Below are positions 6,427 through 7,102 of a DNA stretch of 7,102 bases, piece by piece. Every line of letters begins with the position of its first letter. Position 1 is the stretch's first letter. The notes beneath the pieces are model-generated. The model was not told the DNA's origin. It made no database searches and saw only the letters and a program-made list of their open reading frames with translations. The translations under genes were made by a program, and so were the position numbers. Source of the DNA: 70-18 sp041691815. Its GTDB lineage: Bacteria > Pseudomonadota > Alphaproteobacteria > Acetobacterales > Acetobacteraceae. Location of the stretch: contig JBEPTZ010000178.1 of NCBI GenBank assembly GCA_041691815.1, forward strand, positions 1-7,102, read 5' to 3'.

Positions 6427-7102
6427 CTACAGATACGGCAGAAGCAGCCGCGCCGCCGCATCGCGCAGCCGCACCGGCAGGCTGCGTGCATCGATCTCAC
6501 GCAGCGTCAGCCGCTGGGCGCTGACGCCGCTCATATGGGCATTCAGCGCCGCCGCCAGCCCGCTGTCGTAGACCTCCATGTTCAGCTCGAAATTCAGCCG
6601 CAGGCTGCGCATGTCCCAGTTGGCGCTGCCAACCAGCGACCATGCGTCATCCACCACCATCAGCTTGGAGTGATCGAACGGCGGCGCCCCCAGCCACACC
6701 CGGCAGCCCGCCTCCAGCAGCGGCTGCACACTGGCCCTGGCACTCCAGTCCAGCAGCCGGTGATCGCTCTGCCCCGGCAGCAGGATATCCACCCGCACGC
6801 CGCGCAACGCGGCCAGCGACAGGGCGGACTCCATCGCCTCATCGGGCACGAAATACGGCGTCGCCAGCCACACCTTCTCGCGCGCGACGCCCAGTGCCGA
6901 CAGCATCACCGTGCGGATCCGCTCCAGCTCGGCATCGGGGCCGGAGGTCACCACCCGGGCGGTGGCGTCACCGGCCGCCTCCAGCGGCGGGAACCATTCA
7001 GGCCCGGCCAGCAATTCGCCGGTCACGAACGCCCAGTCCTCGGCGAAATCCGCCATCATCTGCGCCACCACCGGCCCGCGCACCATGAAATGGGTATCGC
7101 GC
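6427..7102 (-). CDS. cls: Cardiolipin synthase-like phospholipase D protein, 5'-truncated
   Basis: This is the C-terminal half of a bacterial cardiolipin synthase, a membrane enzyme of the phospholipase D superfamily that joins two phosphatidylglycerols into cardiolipin and glycerol. The second HKD motif is intact: HSKLMVVDD with His (bases 6670-6672), Lys and Asp in HxKx4D spacing, followed by LVGSANWDMRSLRLNFELN, typical of Cls proteins. Upstream are ATPYFVPDEAM and the family segment RDTHFMVRGP. Because RDTHF precedes the ATG at 7086-7084 in frame, that ATG is internal, and the gene continues beyond the right edge, where the first HKD motif and N-terminal membrane helices should lie. The stop is TAG at 6429-6427. 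The gene converges on the kinase gene with only 12 bases between the stop codons and no clear terminator. A related PLD-domain protein with another substrate remains possible. The symbol is given for the family, without choosing among the ClsA, ClsB and ClsC types. Confidence 0.9.
   Translation of the reverse strand, partial: RDTHFMVRGPVVAQMMADFAEDWAFVTGELLAGPEWFPPLEAAGDATARVVTSGPDAELERIRTVMLSALGVAREKVWLATPYFVPDEAMESALSLAALRGVRVDILLPGQSDHRLLDWSARASVQPLLEAGCRVWLGAPPFDHSKLMVVDDAWSLVGSANWDMRSLRLNFELNMEVYDSGLAAALNAHMSGVSAQRLTLREIDARSLPVRLRDAAARLLLPYL

Noticed and set aside
6417..6439. Possible bidirectional terminator (GCCGT and ACGGC) between the convergent genes
   Set aside because: It has only five pairs with a 13-base loop and no T-run on either side, which is not distinguishable from chance.
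6411..6520. ATG at 6411 overlapping the kinase stop (ATGA) as the start of another plus-strand gene
   Set aside because: The frame closes after a few dozen codons of low-complexity Ala/Pro/Arg sequence and lies opposite the C-terminus of the cardiolipin synthase-like gene.
7084..7086. ATG as the start of the cardiolipin synthase-like gene
   Set aside because: The in-frame codons before it encode RDTHF, part of a segment conserved within cardiolipin synthases, and the first HKD motif must lie further upstream.

Overview
This is a GC-rich (roughly 70% by eye), densely coded stretch from a Gram-negative bacterium. The proteins (SuhB-type inositol monophosphatase, MotA/TolQ-like and MotB/OmpA-like pair, Cache-PAS histidine kinase, alphaproteobacterial-style cardiolipin synthase) and the Ala/Arg/Gly/Pro-rich composition suggest an alphaproteobacterium, perhaps Acetobacteraceae or another Rhodospirillales lineage. 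That placement is an inference from style and gene content; there is no rRNA or marker gene to confirm it. The first nine bases match the 3' end of the Nextera transposase mosaic end, so position 1 is probably an untrimmed contig end. Both terminal genes are cut by the window edges.

Layout: (a) 3-560 (+), the C-terminal two thirds of an inositol monophosphatase family enzyme. (b) 561-619, a short gap with a GC-rich hairpin and a ribosome binding site. (c) 620-1381 (+), a secreted protein with a long proline-rich stretch and a degenerate OmpA-like domain. (d) 1382-1481, a 100-base leader. (e) 1482-2669 (+), a four-helix MotA/TolQ/ExbB-type membrane protein with a long C-terminal helical tail. 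(f) 2687-4303 (+), its MotB-like partner: one membrane helix with an Asp, a coiled coil of about 350 residues and a canonical OmpA peptidoglycan-binding domain. (g) 4300-6414 (+), a Cache-PAS sensor histidine kinase whose GTG start overlaps the stop of the MotB-like gene. (h) 6427-7102 (-), the C-terminal half of a cardiolipin synthase-like phospholipase D protein, converging on the kinase gene with a 12-base gap.

The core is the run 620-6414. The MotA-like and MotB-like proteins have the parts of an ion-driven stator: a proton-channel-like membrane core, a peptidoglycan anchor and extended helical arms. No flagellar, Tol, Ton or Zorya partner genes are visible. A second envelope protein with an OmpA-like fold lies upstream, and a membrane sensor kinase is translationally coupled downstream. 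The simplest reading is an envelope-spanning, wall-anchored, ion-powered complex made together with a signalling kinase. Its output and its response regulator are not in the window. The flanking phosphatase and cardiolipin synthase look like ordinary housekeeping genes.
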